Shown in pieces: positions 1-9,456 of a stretch of DNA of 64,000 nt (its first letter is position 1; each line of letters begins with the position of its first letter). A program made the position numbers and the translations under genes. The notes under the pieces are model-generated. The model did not search any database, was not told where the DNA came from, and saw only the letters and a list, made by a program, of their open reading frames with translations. Source of the DNA: Hymenobacter guriensis (lineage in GTDB: Bacteria > Bacteroidota > Bacteroidia > Cytophagales > Hymenobacteraceae); assembly GCF_015773195.1 (NCBI RefSeq), contig NZ_JADWYK010000013.1, positions 62,001 through 126,000 on the forward strand, written 5' to 3'.

Positions 1-1709
1 AGCGCATCCGACCAGTAGTTGGGCGCCCAGCGGCCCAGCCCGCTCAGGTCGTCGACGGCCCCGAGCAGGTTCACGCTCGGTACATTCCAGCCGTGAATAA
101 GCAGGTTTATCTGCTGCACAAAGGCGTACTCCGTAGCTGTGTAGTCGTTGCGGGTATAGGTGTTGGTTACCACGGGCACCATGCCATCGGCTTTGGCCCG
201 CCGAATGAGGGCCGTCAGGTTGGTGCGGAACTGGTCGAAGATGGGCTGGCCACCACCCAGGATGCCTTCGTTGCCGAGGGCCAGGGCGAATACCACGTAT
301 TTGGCCTGCTGGGGCAGCAGGTCACGCTCGTAGCGGTCCAGCACGTTCAGCGTGTTGTTGCCCGGCACGCTGATGTTGCTGGTCACCCAGGGCTGCCCGC
401 TGCCCGCGGCAGCACGCTGCGCCAGCAGGCTGGAATAGAGGGACGTGTAGCCGTTGTTATTCGTAGCGCCCGTACCGGAGGGCACCGATGACCCCATGTA
501 AACCAGCTTCAGGGGGTTCAGCACCAACGGCTCCTTGTAGGGTTCCAGCAGCAGATCATCAAAATACACGCTGCCCGCCGAGCCGGCGGCGTTGCGCCAC
601 ACGGCCGCGGCCTGCACGAAAGCCGTGCCGGCCGGAATAGCAGCGGTGGCCTCCACTTTAGTCCAGGTACCAGGGGTCGAGCTGACCGTCAGCGAGTCGG
701 ACTTGAAGGTTCCCAATAGGGCGTTGCTGCTGTTCAGGTAGCGTAGCTCCAGGTACGCAGCCTGGCTGCCCTGCAGGGCGGCGGTGGCGGGCGTGTAGAA
801 ATACCCGCTGAGCTTGTGAGCCGTCGTCCCGATGGTGTTGACGTAGGAAATCTGCTGCGTCAGCCGCAGGGTGCCGCCCGAAAGCTGCGCGGCGTAACTG
901 CCCGTGTGCGGAGTGGTAGTACTAACGGCCACCCTGGCGCCCGGGCCAACGGGCACGGTGGTCCAGCTGGTAAGGTTGCTCAGCTCAAAACCGGGATTTT
1001 GAAACGCCGTGTTGACGGGAGCTGCGCGGCCCTCCACGATGTCGATGCGCATCAGGTTGAGGTAGCCGAAAGAACCCGACGTCTTGCTCAGCTCCAGCTG
1101 AATAACCCCGTTGCCGTCGGCTGTAAGGGTGTCGGAGTCGGTGATGGTGTTATTGTTGCCAGGGTAGCCGTTGGCACCCACGTTTGCCCCGGACGTGGTC
1201 TGGCTGACGATGCTCTCGTTGGCCCCGGTGAATTTATAGCGCGACACCCGGGTTTCGGCCGCGGTCTGGCGGCTGCCAAACACATGAAAGACGTAGCGCT
1301 TGCTGCGGTCGAAGCCATTCATGGTCAGGGTAGCCACGGCTGCTGCCCCGGTACCTTCCACGTAGAAATAGTCCTGCGTGGCCGTCGCTACGGCGTACTG
1401 GCCCAGCAGGTCCGCGCTGGGCGTCAGCAGCCCGCCGTTCAGGATGCCATTAGTCCGGAAGTTGGCCCCGACTTTCAGCTTGATGCCCGTAGCCACGTTG
1501 GCCTTGTCTACCAGCCGGAAGGTGTCGGTGATGCCGGTCTGGTTCAGCACGTTGTTCCAGTAGTTGCCGTTAACGTCGGGGCTGGGGGTGATGACCCCGT
1601 TGGTCTTGTCATTCGGCCCGAAATCGACCAAAATAGAAGGCACCGTTTGGGCGTGGGCCTCGCTTAGACCGAAGGCCCCGAGAGTGAGCAGAAGTAGTGT
1701 TTTCTTCAT
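1..1709 (-). CDS. Exported SGNH/GDSL hydrolase with N-terminal carbohydrate-binding-like domains (3' end beyond window)
   Basis: The minus strand is open from the ATG at 1709 to the window edge (569 codons), so the C-terminus is missing. The start MKKTLLLLTLGAFGLSEAHAQ is a clear Sec signal peptide. Residues about 22-190 look like a beta-sandwich (malectin/CBM-like) domain, and about 195-385 contain an NPGFE...W start typical of CBM_4_9-like modules. From about residue 393 the segment LKLVYMGSSVPSG resembles SGNH block I, and ALGNEG near residue 470 resembles block III, with Glu where Asp or Asn is usual. It lies 79 bp downstream of a GH76 gene in the same direction, so it is probably the distal part of the mannan locus. 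An esterase acting on decorated polysaccharide is an inference; the catalytic Asp-His pair lies outside the window. Confidence 0.75.
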   Translation of the reverse strand, partial: MKKTLLLLTLGAFGLSEAHAQTVPSILVDFGPNDKTNGVITPSPDVNGNYWNNVLNQTGITDTFRLVDKANVATGIKLKVGANFRTNGILNGGLLTPSADLLGQYAVATATQDYFYVEGTGAAAVATLTMNGFDRSKRYVFHVFGSRQTAAETRVSRYKFTGANESIVSQTTSGANVGANGYPGNNNTITDSDTLTADGNGVIQLELSKTSGSFGYLNLMRIDIVEGRAAPVNTAFQNPGFELSNLTSWTTVPVGPGARVAVSTTTPHTGSYAAQLSGGTLRLTQQISYVNTIGTTAHKLSGYFYTPATAALQGSQAAYLELRYLNSSNALLGTFKSDSLTVSSTPGTWTKVEATAAIPAGTAFVQAAAVWRNAAGSAGSVYFDDLLLEPYKEPLVLNPLKLVYMGSSVPSGTGATNNNGYTSLYSSLLAQRAAAGSGQPWVTSNISVPGNNTLNVLDRYERDLLPQQAKYVVFALALGNEGILGGGQPIFDQFRTNLTALIRRAKADGMVPVVTNTYTRNDYTATEYAFVQQINLLIHGWNVPSVNLLGAVDDLSGLGRWAPNYWSDA

Positions 1710-1788
1710 AGAACTAGGAAAAAAAGCGTTTAAGCATGCGTTTAATCGGATGGAATGCCGCAGCCTGGAGCGGCAGCCTTCCCAAGTG

Positions 1789-3048
1789 CTACTGGTGGAA
1801 ATAGTCGGGCGCCGGGGAATTGCTTGACTCGCCGCGTTTGGGTTGGGCTTTCTTGATCTTTTGCAGCGCGCTCAGCCGGGCGTAGAGTTCGGCAATGCAC
1901 CCCTCATCGAGCAGGCGCTTGGGCTTTTTCAGCTCGTCGGGGTTAGCGGTCCAGCTGGCGGTGAGCAGGCCGTTGGCGTCGCGGGCGTGCTCCCAGGCAT
2001 AGTTCAGGTCCTGCTCAATGGCGCCGATGTACTGGTAATTGCCGTCCTGGCGGTACAGGGCCTCGTAGCCGCGGAACAGCACCGTCACAAACCAGGGCAG
2101 GTCAATCTTGAGGTTTAACGGCGCGTGATGGGGCTCCTGGCTGAAGTGGCCATACGCATCCTTGGCCAGCTGCTGGGCTTCGGTCAGGTAGTGCTTTTCG
2201 CCGGTCAGCTCGTAGAGCAGCACGCCCGCTTCGAGCATGGAGCCGGAGTTGTAGGTGTAGAACGTGCGGTTGACTTTCCCGTCGAGCTTTTTGTCGTTGC
2301 TGTACACCCCGGTCGAGTCGCGCAGGTTCTGGTACATCCAGCCGTAGAGCTTGCGGCCCCAGTCCAGGTAGTGGCGGTCCTGGCTGCCCTGGTAGATTTT
2401 AAGGGCCGCGAGGGTGGCCATGCCGTTGGTGCAAGCGGGTTTCTGGTCGTTGTGCCCCTCCAGCCAGGTCACGCCCCCACCTGCGTCCTCGTTCCAGCCG
2501 CTCACGATGAACGTAAACACGCCCTGGGCCCGCCGCATGTAAACCGGGTTCTTGGTGTTGAAGTAGGCCTCCATGTAGTCGATGGCCACCAGGCCATTGT
2601 CATCGTAATAGCGGTCCGATTTCTCAAACTGCACGGGGTAGGCCTGGTAGCCGGGCGGCGTCCGGAGCGTGTCCCGGTACTTCTCCACTCCGGTAACCAG
2701 CGTGCTCAGGTAGGGCAGGTATCTGCGCTTGGCCTTCGGGATTTTGAGGAGCGCATTCGTGGCCGAAAACATACCCGAGAAGGGCCACAGAAAGCTCACG
2801 GCTTTCTCCTGTACCCCGCCGCCCTGCATGTAGGTGAGCGTGTCGGCCCGGTTCGAAGGGTAGTTTTCCGTGAACAGCCCCAGGTGCGCCGGCACCTGGT
2901 AGTGCTGCCAGACCACAGCGTACATGCTTTCGGCCCGCCGCCGGTATTCCACGGCCGGGCTCTGCCCGGCGGCCTTAGGCGCCAGCCCGGGCAAGAGCAA
3001 AAGCAGGCTGATAGCGCCCGGTAGCAGGCGCCTGAACGGTGAACTCAT
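1789..3048 (-). CDS. GH76 family alpha-1,6-mannanase, exported
   Basis: This 419-residue protein begins at an ATG and has an N-terminal signal segment (RRLLPGAISLLLLLPGLAPKAAGQ). It shows GH76 hallmarks: an (alpha/alpha)-barrel type sequence with the paired acidic motif RYYDDNGLVAIDYMEAY (Asp149-Asp150), then GWNEDAGGGVTW and CTNGMATLAALKIY, all typical of bacterial endo-alpha-1,6-mannanases. The family hydrolyses internal alpha-1,6-mannosyl linkages of the mannan backbone. It follows the GH92 gene by 27 bp, so both are probably co-transcribed: GH92 removes side-chain mannose and GH76 then cuts the exposed backbone. It is the most divergent of the four GH76 proteins here and, unlike the other three, has no lipobox Cys, so it is probably periplasmic rather than surface anchored. 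Confidence 0.88.
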   Translation of the reverse strand: MSSPFRRLLPGAISLLLLLPGLAPKAAGQSPAVEYRRRAESMYAVVWQHYQVPAHLGLFTENYPSNRADTLTYMQGGGVQEKAVSFLWPFSGMFSATNALLKIPKAKRRYLPYLSTLVTGVEKYRDTLRTPPGYQAYPVQFEKSDRYYDDNGLVAIDYMEAYFNTKNPVYMRRAQGVFTFIVSGWNEDAGGGVTWLEGHNDQKPACTNGMATLAALKIYQGSQDRHYLDWGRKLYGWMYQNLRDSTGVYSNDKKLDGKVNRTFYTYNSGSMLEAGVLLYELTGEKHYLTEAQQLAKDAYGHFSQEPHHAPLNLKIDLPWFVTVLFRGYEALYRQDGNYQYIGAIEQDLNYAWEHARDANGLLTASWTANPDELKKPKRLLDEGCIAELYARLSALQKIKKAQPKRGESSNSPAPDYFHQ

Positions 3049-3075
3049 AGCAGGAAGAATAAAGCAGCGCTACGC

Positions 3076-5517
3076 TTATTGGGCCGAGGGTGGAGGGACC
3101 TTGGTGCCCCAGGCTTTGTTGGGCTGGGGGCCCATCACAAAAGCCAGCTTGCCGCCCTGCATCAGCTCGTCGCGGTAGAGCCAGCAGTTAGCTAGCGGTT
3201 TGCCGTTGAACTGGGCCGACTGGATGTAGCAGTTGGTCTTGGAAGCTGCGGGCGCCTCAATCACCAGCTTCTTCTGACCAGCCAGGGCAATGGTGGCGCG
3301 ACGGAAAACCGGGCTGCTTAGCTGCACAATGGGCCGGGCGTCGGTGAAGCCCTTCACGTCGAACAAGCCCAGGGCCGTGATGACGTACCAGGAGCCGAGC
3401 TGGCCCTGGTCTTCGTCCTGTCCGTAGCCGTAGCCGTGGATGGGCTCGGTACCGTAGAACTCGTCGCAGATGCGGCGGGTCCACTTCTGCGTCAGCCAAG
3501 GCTGGCCCGAGAAGTTGAACAGCCAGCTGATGTGCAGGTTGGGCTGGTTGCCGTGGTTGTAAATCGACTTGATACCGGCAAACGCATCAATTTCCTTGCC
3601 CCCGCCGAAGCCGTTTTTCTCCGACACGGTGAAAATGCTGTCGAGGCGGCTGTTGAACCGCGCTTTACCAATGGCGGCCACCAGTCCGGCCGGGTTCTGG
3701 GGTACGAAAAAGGTGTACTGCAGGGCGTTGCCTTCCTGAAAGCCGCGCCAGGGCTCGGAAGGGTCAAATTTCGGGGCAAACGAGCCGTCGGCCAGCTTGG
3801 GCTGCATGAGCGTGGTCTGCGGGTTGTAAATCTGCTTCCAGCCGTTGGAAAGCTTAAGCAGCTGGGCGTAGTCGGCCGGCTTGTTGAGGGATTTGGCCAG
3901 CTGGGCGGCGGCGAAGGCGCTGAAGCTGTATTCGAGCGTGTGGGAGTTGGCGAAATACGCGCCCGTCGAATCGGTTTTGAACCACTCGCCCTTGTACTCC
4001 TTGTACTCGTCGCGGAAGGGCACGTAGCCGCGCTCCACAAAGGCCTTGGTGTCCATCTTGCCCGAGCCAAACGCCCGGTTGCGCCAGTTCAGCTCGTTGG
4101 CGCGCACGGCCTCGTAGGCCAGGTTCACGTCGTAGTTGCGGATGCCGACCTGGTAGGCAGCGGCCACGGCCAGGCCCACCATGTTGGTGCCCACGCCCGA
4201 CACGTACTGGCTGTTGGCCAGCCCGTCCCCAAACCAGCCCCGGTCCTTATACACCTGCAGCTGGGTGTTCACGAAGCTGCCGTACCACTCGGGGTAGCTC
4301 AGGGCCCAGAGCTGGGTCAGGTTCCAGTAGCCGCCCCAGATGGCGTCGGTATTGATAAACTCGGGCTTGAGCTGACCCGCAACGGGCTTGGGCAGCTGGC
4401 CCACCTGGCCGCCGTGGCGGGGGTAGGCCCCGTTCACGTCGCTGGCAATGCCCCGGCCGAGCAGGGCGTGAAACAGGCCGGTGTAGAACTTGGTCTTGCT
4501 CGCCTCGTCAGGTCCTTCCACGGCCAGCTTGCCCAGCTCCCGCCGCCAGGTGGCCTGGGCCTGGGTACGGGCCTGGTCGAAGGTAAGCGTGGCGGCCTCG
4601 GCCTGCAGATTGGCCTTGGCGTTGGCCGTTGAGGTGTAGGAGAGGCCTACTTTCAGCTCAACCTTGTCGTTTTTAGCTGTTTTATAATTCAGCACCAGCC
4701 CGGCGCCTTTGCCCTGGGCAAACGAGGCCGTGGGCTGTACCCCAGCCGCCGTGAAGGCCCCTACGCTGGCTGGCCCCCGGCTGATTTCCCCGAAAAAGTA
4801 CATGTTCACCTTGCCCTGGGGGTCGTAGTTCTGCACGTACTTGGGGTAGGTGCTCACGAAGCCCTCAAAGTGGGTGGCGTCAAGCATCCGGATGCTGGCA
4901 TCGGTGACCTCGCTGCTCTCGCCCTGCTTGTTGCCAATGTCAAGCAGAATGTGGGCCTGCTCGCTTTGCGGGAAAGTGTAGCGGTGAAACCCGACGCGCT
5001 TGGTAGCCGTGAGCTCAGCCGTGATGCTGTAGTCGTCGAGCCGCACCTTGTAATAGCCCGGCTCGGCCACCTGGTTTTTGCGGTCGAAGCGCGAGCGGTA
5101 GCCGGTGTTTGGGCCCTCCAGGTCGCCGGGCTTGACGCGCAGCTCCCCCGTGGTGGGCATGAAGCTCACGCCGCCTACCTGCCACTCATGAAAATGCACG
5201 AAGCCCTCAATGGAGTTCTGACGGGTGTCGTAGCCCACGGCCTCCCAGCCCGAGGCATTACCGTAGTGCCCGTTGGTGGAGGGCGCCAGCTTGGCCATAC
5301 CGTAGGGCACGGCCGCCGGGGTGTAGAAAAACCAGCGGCTGTGGGCCGTACCGATGTTGGGGTTGACGTACCGGAGCACATCCGACGTTGCGCTGGCAGG
5401 CGGGGCCGTTTTGGGTTTCGCTTTGGTCGCGGTCTTGGAGGAGCTTTGGGCTAGGGCACCGCCGCAGCTCAGCAGCGCCGCCAGCGCCAACAGGCTAGCC
5501 GTAAAGGTGTTTTTCAT
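3076..5517 (-). CDS. GH92 family alpha-mannosidase, exported
   Basis: The product has 813 residues with signal peptide MKNTFTASLLALAALLSCGGALAQ, a short Lys/Ala/Pro-rich linker, then a full GH92 module beginning DVLRYVNPNIGT. Family landmarks are GFVHFHEWQVGG in the N-terminal beta domain, FQEGNALQYTFFVPQ near residue 594, carrying the presumed acid Glu, and GYGQDEDQGQLGSWYV near residue 700, carrying the calcium/catalytic Asp cluster. GH92 enzymes are calcium-dependent inverting exo-alpha-mannosidases, mostly acting on alpha-1,2 or alpha-1,3 linkages of yeast mannan or N-glycans; linkage cannot be told from sequence alone. It sits between two GH76 genes with 27-bp gaps on both sides, which argues for one operon that debranches and cuts mannan. 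A Cys lies in the signal segment (LLSCGG), so a lipoprotein form is possible. Confidence 0.93.
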   Translation of the reverse strand: MKNTFTASLLALAALLSCGGALAQSSSKTATKAKPKTAPPASATSDVLRYVNPNIGTAHSRWFFYTPAAVPYGMAKLAPSTNGHYGNASGWEAVGYDTRQNSIEGFVHFHEWQVGGVSFMPTTGELRVKPGDLEGPNTGYRSRFDRKNQVAEPGYYKVRLDDYSITAELTATKRVGFHRYTFPQSEQAHILLDIGNKQGESSEVTDASIRMLDATHFEGFVSTYPKYVQNYDPQGKVNMYFFGEISRGPASVGAFTAAGVQPTASFAQGKGAGLVLNYKTAKNDKVELKVGLSYTSTANAKANLQAEAATLTFDQARTQAQATWRRELGKLAVEGPDEASKTKFYTGLFHALLGRGIASDVNGAYPRHGGQVGQLPKPVAGQLKPEFINTDAIWGGYWNLTQLWALSYPEWYGSFVNTQLQVYKDRGWFGDGLANSQYVSGVGTNMVGLAVAAAYQVGIRNYDVNLAYEAVRANELNWRNRAFGSGKMDTKAFVERGYVPFRDEYKEYKGEWFKTDSTGAYFANSHTLEYSFSAFAAAQLAKSLNKPADYAQLLKLSNGWKQIYNPQTTLMQPKLADGSFAPKFDPSEPWRGFQEGNALQYTFFVPQNPAGLVAAIGKARFNSRLDSIFTVSEKNGFGGGKEIDAFAGIKSIYNHGNQPNLHISWLFNFSGQPWLTQKWTRRICDEFYGTEPIHGYGYGQDEDQGQLGSWYVITALGLFDVKGFTDARPIVQLSSPVFRRATIALAGQKKLVIEAPAASKTNCYIQSAQFNGKPLANCWLYRDELMQGGKLAFVMGPQPNKAWGTKVPPPSAQ

Positions 5518-5544
5518 CGTCTACAGATTACGGAGGCTGGTATC

Positions 5545-6702
5545 TTACAGGAGCTTACGGGCCTGCAGGTCGGCCATGACCTCGGACATCATCACCCCGC
5601 TCATCTGGGTTGAGCCGTCCACGGTAGCGCCGGGCGGGCTGATCCAGCTGGTATTGAAGAGGTAGGTGGAGCGGTTGGTCCCGCGCTGGTAGAGGCTTTC
5701 GCCGTTGAACTTGAGGAAGCTCACGTAACTGGCGCGGGTGGCGGCAGGCACGGCGGACTCGGTAGCCAGCAAACTTAGGTAGCGCACCAGGATGCCCTTG
5801 AACAAGCCCCCGTCGCCCCCGCCCTCGTTCCCGACGACACCTCCTGGTGACATCTGGCTGTCGTTGAGCACGTAGCTGGCCGTGCGGTTGGCATCGTCGA
5901 GGTAGCTGGCTTGCTGGGTAGCGCGATAGAGCTCAAGCCCGGCCCCGATAAAGACGCCCTGGGAGTAGCTGAAGTGGTACTTCTTGTTGCTGGTGCCTTC
6001 GTCGTTGATGCCGTCCCAGACCATGCCGTTGGCATCGACCAGCGTCTTCTTCTGCCACTCGTACATCTTCTTGGCCCAGGCCAGGTCGTCGGGGTTCTTA
6101 TCGAGCTGATAGAGCCGGGCCGCCAGAATAATGGAGGGAGCCGTGGAAGGGGTGGTTTTGTAGCCGAGCTGGTCTTTTTTCCAGGCTATGCCGCCGCCCT
6201 GCTGCTCATTCCAGCCGGTCTTGATGTCGTCCCACAGCAGCAGGGCAATGGCCTTGTAGGCCGGGTCCTGAGTTAGCTGAAAGGCGCGCAGATTGGCCAC
6301 CGCGTGCCAGGCCATGTCATCGTACCAGTTGTTGAGCCAGGTGTTGCCGTTCTTGGCCTTGGCCCCCTGCTGCAAGTCCTTGATACGGGTCAAGAATTCC
6401 GTTTTCTGGGTGCGCTGGTAGCCGTCGAGCAGGATGTCGAGGCCGTGGGCCTGCCACCAGTAGTTGTAGTCGGGCTTGCCGAGGTTGTTCTGCCAGTAGT
6501 ACTGACCAGTAGGCGCCCAATAGTACTTCTGCAGGGCTTCCTGGGCGGAGTCAGCACGGGCCGCCCAGTTGGCTACCGCTACTGCGGGCGGGGTTGGCTT
6601 GGGCGGAGCAATAGCATCGTCGACGGGCTCGTTACAGGCCGGCAGCAGCAGCCCACCAAGCAGGACGCAGGCGGCCATCCGGGAAAAGAGGAAGCAGAGC
6701 AT
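5545..6702 (-). CDS. GH76 family alpha-1,6-mannanase lipoprotein
   Basis: The ATG at 6702 gives 385 residues and a compact lipoprotein signal ending LLLPAC (Cys23); a TTG seven codons upstream is a less likely start. A Pro-rich spacer (IAPPKPTPP) leads to the GH76 domain. The catalytic pair is in NNWYDDMAWHA (Asp128-Asp129), with GWNEQQGGGIAWKK further on. The protein is very similar to the GH76 lipoprotein at 19202-20362 along its whole length, including the C-terminus (MSGVM..EV.ADLQARKLL), so the two are recent duplicates. As the first gene of the GH76-GH92-GH76-SGNH group it is preceded by about 400 bp without genes, where a separate promoter is expected. Surface exposure is inferred from the lipoprotein signal. 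Confidence 0.9.
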   Translation of the reverse strand: MLCFLFSRMAACVLLGGLLLPACNEPVDDAIAPPKPTPPAVAVANWAARADSAQEALQKYYWAPTGQYYWQNNLGKPDYNYWWQAHGLDILLDGYQRTQKTEFLTRIKDLQQGAKAKNGNTWLNNWYDDMAWHAVANLRAFQLTQDPAYKAIALLLWDDIKTGWNEQQGGGIAWKKDQLGYKTTPSTAPSIILAARLYQLDKNPDDLAWAKKMYEWQKKTLVDANGMVWDGINDEGTSNKKYHFSYSQGVFIGAGLELYRATQQASYLDDANRTASYVLNDSQMSPGGVVGNEGGGDGGLFKGILVRYLSLLATESAVPAATRASYVSFLKFNGESLYQRGTNRSTYLFNTSWISPPGATVDGSTQMSGVMMSEVMADLQARKLL

Positions 6703-7098
6703 AGAACGGGGAATTTTTGGCAAGGAGCAGTCAGCTTAGTGCACGGCACCCTCGTGAAATGGTGCTGAAAAGCCCCAGCGAAAACAACATACTCAGTTGG
6801 CTGCCTGGGCTAAGCCATAGCTGTCAGGCAAGGTGCGGGTATCATCTTTATCATGGCGAATTGTGAGAATTGTACTCGCCTAGGAAGGGATTTTAGCCCA
6901 ATTATTTCATAATTACCTGGAATACAGACTAATTGATTTAGCTTCCAGTGCTGTCAATCCTCCCGTTCATCCTTTAGCTGCGTGTGCTGTACGGCCATGA
7001 CTTGCCGGGCTTCCACCGTAAGCCAGGGTAGAGCAGCAGGCCCCAAGCCGTTAGGAAGACGCCTAGCCAGCAACAAACCAGAAAATTCCCGGACCTGC
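6703..7098. other. Intergenic gap in the mannan locus
   Basis: About 400 bp separate the MFS gene end from the GH76 start. The part from 6840 to 6960 is AT-richer than the surroundings and is the likely place for the promoter of the GH76-GH92-GH76-SGNH group. I found no convincing match to the Bacteroidota -33/-7 consensus and no coding sequence; the short frames here are compositionally random. Confidence 0.4.
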
Positions 7099-8499
7099 TT
7101 ATTGCCAGGTTCGCTCAATCTCCTCCAGGGAACGTTCCTTGGTTTCGGGCACGGCCCGCCACACAAACACAAACGTGAGGGCCGACAACCCCGCGTACAG
7201 CCCAAAGGCCCCGCTTAGGCCCGCTGCCTTCACCAAGGACAGAAACGTGAAGGAGATGAGCGTGCACGCCACCCACAAGGCCACCGTGGCCAGCGAGGCA
7301 GCCCGGCCGCGCACGGCGTTGGGGAAGATTTCGGTGATAACAACCCATACGCCCGGCCCCAGCCCCACAGCAAAGCAGGCTACGTACAGCATAATCAAGC
7401 CCAGCAGCCAGGGCCCCGCGGCCTGCAATTGCAAGGCCACCACCAAAGCGCCCAGGGCCAGGGCCATGCCGCCCGAAGCCAGCAGCAATAGCGGCTTGCG
7501 CCCTATCCGGTCGATGACGAACAGCGCCACCACGGTGCCGACGAAGTTGATACCCCCAATCAGGGCGTTGGCACCAATGGCGGATGCGGCGCTCTGCCCG
7601 CTGTGCTCGGTGAAGATGATGGAGCCGTAGTAGAGGATAGTATTGATGCCGGTGATTTGCTGCAGCACGGCCAGTACCACCGCAATGCGCAGCGGCCGAC
7701 GCAGGCGCGGCTGGCTAAGGCTGGCCTCCTCCCCGCGCTCAGCTGCCAGTGCAGCCTGAATCTCCTCGGCTTCAGCCGCCGCGGCTACCGGGCCATTGAG
7801 GCGGGTGAGAGTATTGAGAGCTTCGGCCTCGCGGCCCCGGCCCAGCTGCCAGCGTGGGCTTTCCGGCACCAGCAGCAAGGTGAGCATGAACAGCAGCGAG
7901 GGCAGGGCGGCCGAGGCAAACATCCAGCGCCACGAGTTCAGCCCCAGATCCGCCAGGTAGTAGCTGGCCACGTAAGCCAGCAGGATGCCGGTCACGATGG
8001 CGAGCTGGTTGAGCGTTACGAGCCGACCACGGATGCGGGCCGGGGCAATTTCGGCAATGTAGAGCGGTACCAGCAGCGAGGCCAGGCCGATGGCTAAGCC
8101 GCCCGCCAGCCGGGCCAGCACAAACTCGGTGAGCGTGCGCGGCACCGCCGCGGCTAGTGCAGATAGGGTAAACAGGGCCGCCGCCGCGAATAGTAGTCTG
8201 CGCCGGCCGTAACGGTCCGTGAGCCAGCCGGCCAGGGCAGCGCCAATCACTGCCCCAAACAGGATGCTGCTGGCCGCCCACTCGGTTTGGGAGTCGCTGA
8301 GGTCGAAGTCCTTTTTCAGGAAAATCAGGGCTCCGTTGATGATAGCCGTGTCGAAGCCAAACAGCAGACCGCCCAGTGCTGCCACCGTCGCAATCAGGTA
8401 CACGTAGCCCGGGTTGCCGGCCTGATCGAGCGCAGCCACGGCGGCCGAGGAGCCGGCTGGTTCACGAAACATTGGTCCAGGGGCGCGAAAAAGAGGCAT
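7099..8499 (-). CDS. MFS sugar porter family transporter (12 TM)
   Basis: Taking the ATG at 8499 gives 466 residues; a longer frame reaches 8583, but its extra 28 residues are Ser/Pro/Thr-rich and poorly hydrophobic. The protein begins its first helix at YVYLIATVAALGGLLFGFD. Sugar porter signatures are the GR-rich loop after TM2 (GWLTDRYGRRR), PESPRW after TM6 and PETKERS at the C-terminus. This family (XylE, GalP and relatives) imports monosaccharides by proton symport or facilitation across the inner membrane. It lies just downstream of a DeoR regulator and a mannose-6-phosphate isomerase, so mannose is a sensible substrate, though sequence alone cannot fix this. It would be the second inner-membrane sugar carrier of the locus, next to the FucP-type protein. 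Confidence 0.88.
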   Translation of the reverse strand: MPLFRAPGPMFREPAGSSAAVAALDQAGNPGYVYLIATVAALGGLLFGFDTAIINGALIFLKKDFDLSDSQTEWAASSILFGAVIGAALAGWLTDRYGRRRLLFAAAALFTLSALAAAVPRTLTEFVLARLAGGLAIGLASLLVPLYIAEIAPARIRGRLVTLNQLAIVTGILLAYVASYYLADLGLNSWRWMFASAALPSLLFMLTLLLVPESPRWQLGRGREAEALNTLTRLNGPVAAAAEAEEIQAALAAERGEEASLSQPRLRRPLRIAVVLAVLQQITGINTILYYGSIIFTEHSGQSAASAIGANALIGGINFVGTVVALFVIDRIGRKPLLLLASGGMALALGALVVALQLQAAGPWLLGLIMLYVACFAVGLGPGVWVVITEIFPNAVRGRAASLATVALWVACTLISFTFLSLVKAAGLSGAFGLYAGLSALTFVFVWRAVPETKERSLEEIERTWQ

Positions 8500-8591
8500 G
8501 GCGGTTGGGCTAGTGGGAGGAGAGAATGCGGCGCGGCTTACCAGCCGGCTCGTGGTTTGAGAACTGGGCGCGCCAGCAGGCAATCAGGGCA

Positions 8592-9392
8592 TCAGACCTG
8601 CACTACCTCAATGCCCAGCTGCCGGAAGGGGGCCAGCTGCGCCTCGGTGGCGCCCGAGTCGGTGATGAGCTGGTGTACTTCCGTGGTGGGGCAGATCAGC
8701 GAGGTAGTTACCACGCCTAGCTTGGTGTGGTCGGCTACCACGATGCGACGCTTGGCCTGCCGCACCATCACCTGAATCACGGCGGCCTCTTCGGGGTGCA
8801 GCGACGTCAGGCCCCGCTCCGCGTCGATGCCGTTGACCCCGATAAATACTTTGTCGACAAAAAACTGGCTGAGCGCCTGCGCCGTGGCGGGCCCGGCCAG
8901 CGAAAACCAGCCGCCCGTCAGGAAGCCGCCCGTCACAAACACGCGCACGTCGTCGCGCTGGCTTAGCTCCATGGCCACGTTCACGGTGTTGGTGACGACC
9001 GTCACGTTGGCACCGGGCCGCAGGCTGCGCGTTACCTGGGTGGTGGTGGTGCCAGCCGTCAGCGAAATGGTTTCGCCCGGCTGGATAAGGGCGGCGGCGG
9101 TCAGGCCAATGCGGCGCTTTTCGGCCAGGTTGCGGTCTATTTGCTCATGAAAGCTCGAATCGTAGCGGAATGGCTCGTAGAGCAGGGGCTCAACAGGCAC
9201 GGCCCCGCCGTGGGTGCGCCGGAGCCGCCCGCGCTGCTCCAGGTCTACCAGGTCGCGCCGCACGGTAGCCACCGACACGCCAAACTGCGCGGCCAGCTCT
9301 TCTACCGACACAGTGCCCTTGTGCAGCAGCTTTTCGATGATGGTTTGGGCGCGAATGGCCGCGGCGTTATCAGGCGTAAGTAAGTCAGACAC
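8592..9392 (-). CDS. DeoR/GlpR-family transcriptional regulator
   Basis: The 266-residue frame starts at GTG (9392); no in-frame ATG exists near the N-terminus and a stop lies upstream. Residues about 15-70 form the DeoR winged helix: IIEKLLHKGTVSVEELA, then FGVSVATVRRDLVDLEQRG and LRRTHGGAV. The rest is the DeoR sensor domain of isomerase/CoA-transferase fold, with the family's LTAGTTTTQV segment and GVNGIDAERGLTS. These repressors usually respond to a phosphorylated sugar. The gene lies between mannose-6-phosphate isomerase (64 bp upstream) and the MFS porter, so it probably controls that three-gene group and may sense a mannose or fructose phosphate, which is inference. Confidence 0.9.
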   Translation of the reverse strand: MSDLLTPDNAAAIRAQTIIEKLLHKGTVSVEELAAQFGVSVATVRRDLVDLEQRGRLRRTHGGAVPVEPLLYEPFRYDSSFHEQIDRNLAEKRRIGLTAAALIQPGETISLTAGTTTTQVTRSLRPGANVTVVTNTVNVAMELSQRDDVRVFVTGGFLTGGWFSLAGPATAQALSQFFVDKVFIGVNGIDAERGLTSLHPEEAAVIQVMVRQAKRRIVVADHTKLGVVTTSLICPTTEVHQLITDSGATEAQLAPFRQLGIEVVQV

Positions 9393-9456
9393 GAGACGTA
9401 GGTTTTTAGTAGGTTATCCGACAGGCAAGGTAGCTGCCGAACGAAGCCAATCCGGC

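Noticed and set aside
3436..4632. Long plus-strand frame opposite the GH92 gene (398 residues)
   Set aside because: It is a GC-rich antisense shadow with Val/Gly/His-rich random composition and no motif; the minus strand encodes a full GH92 enzyme.
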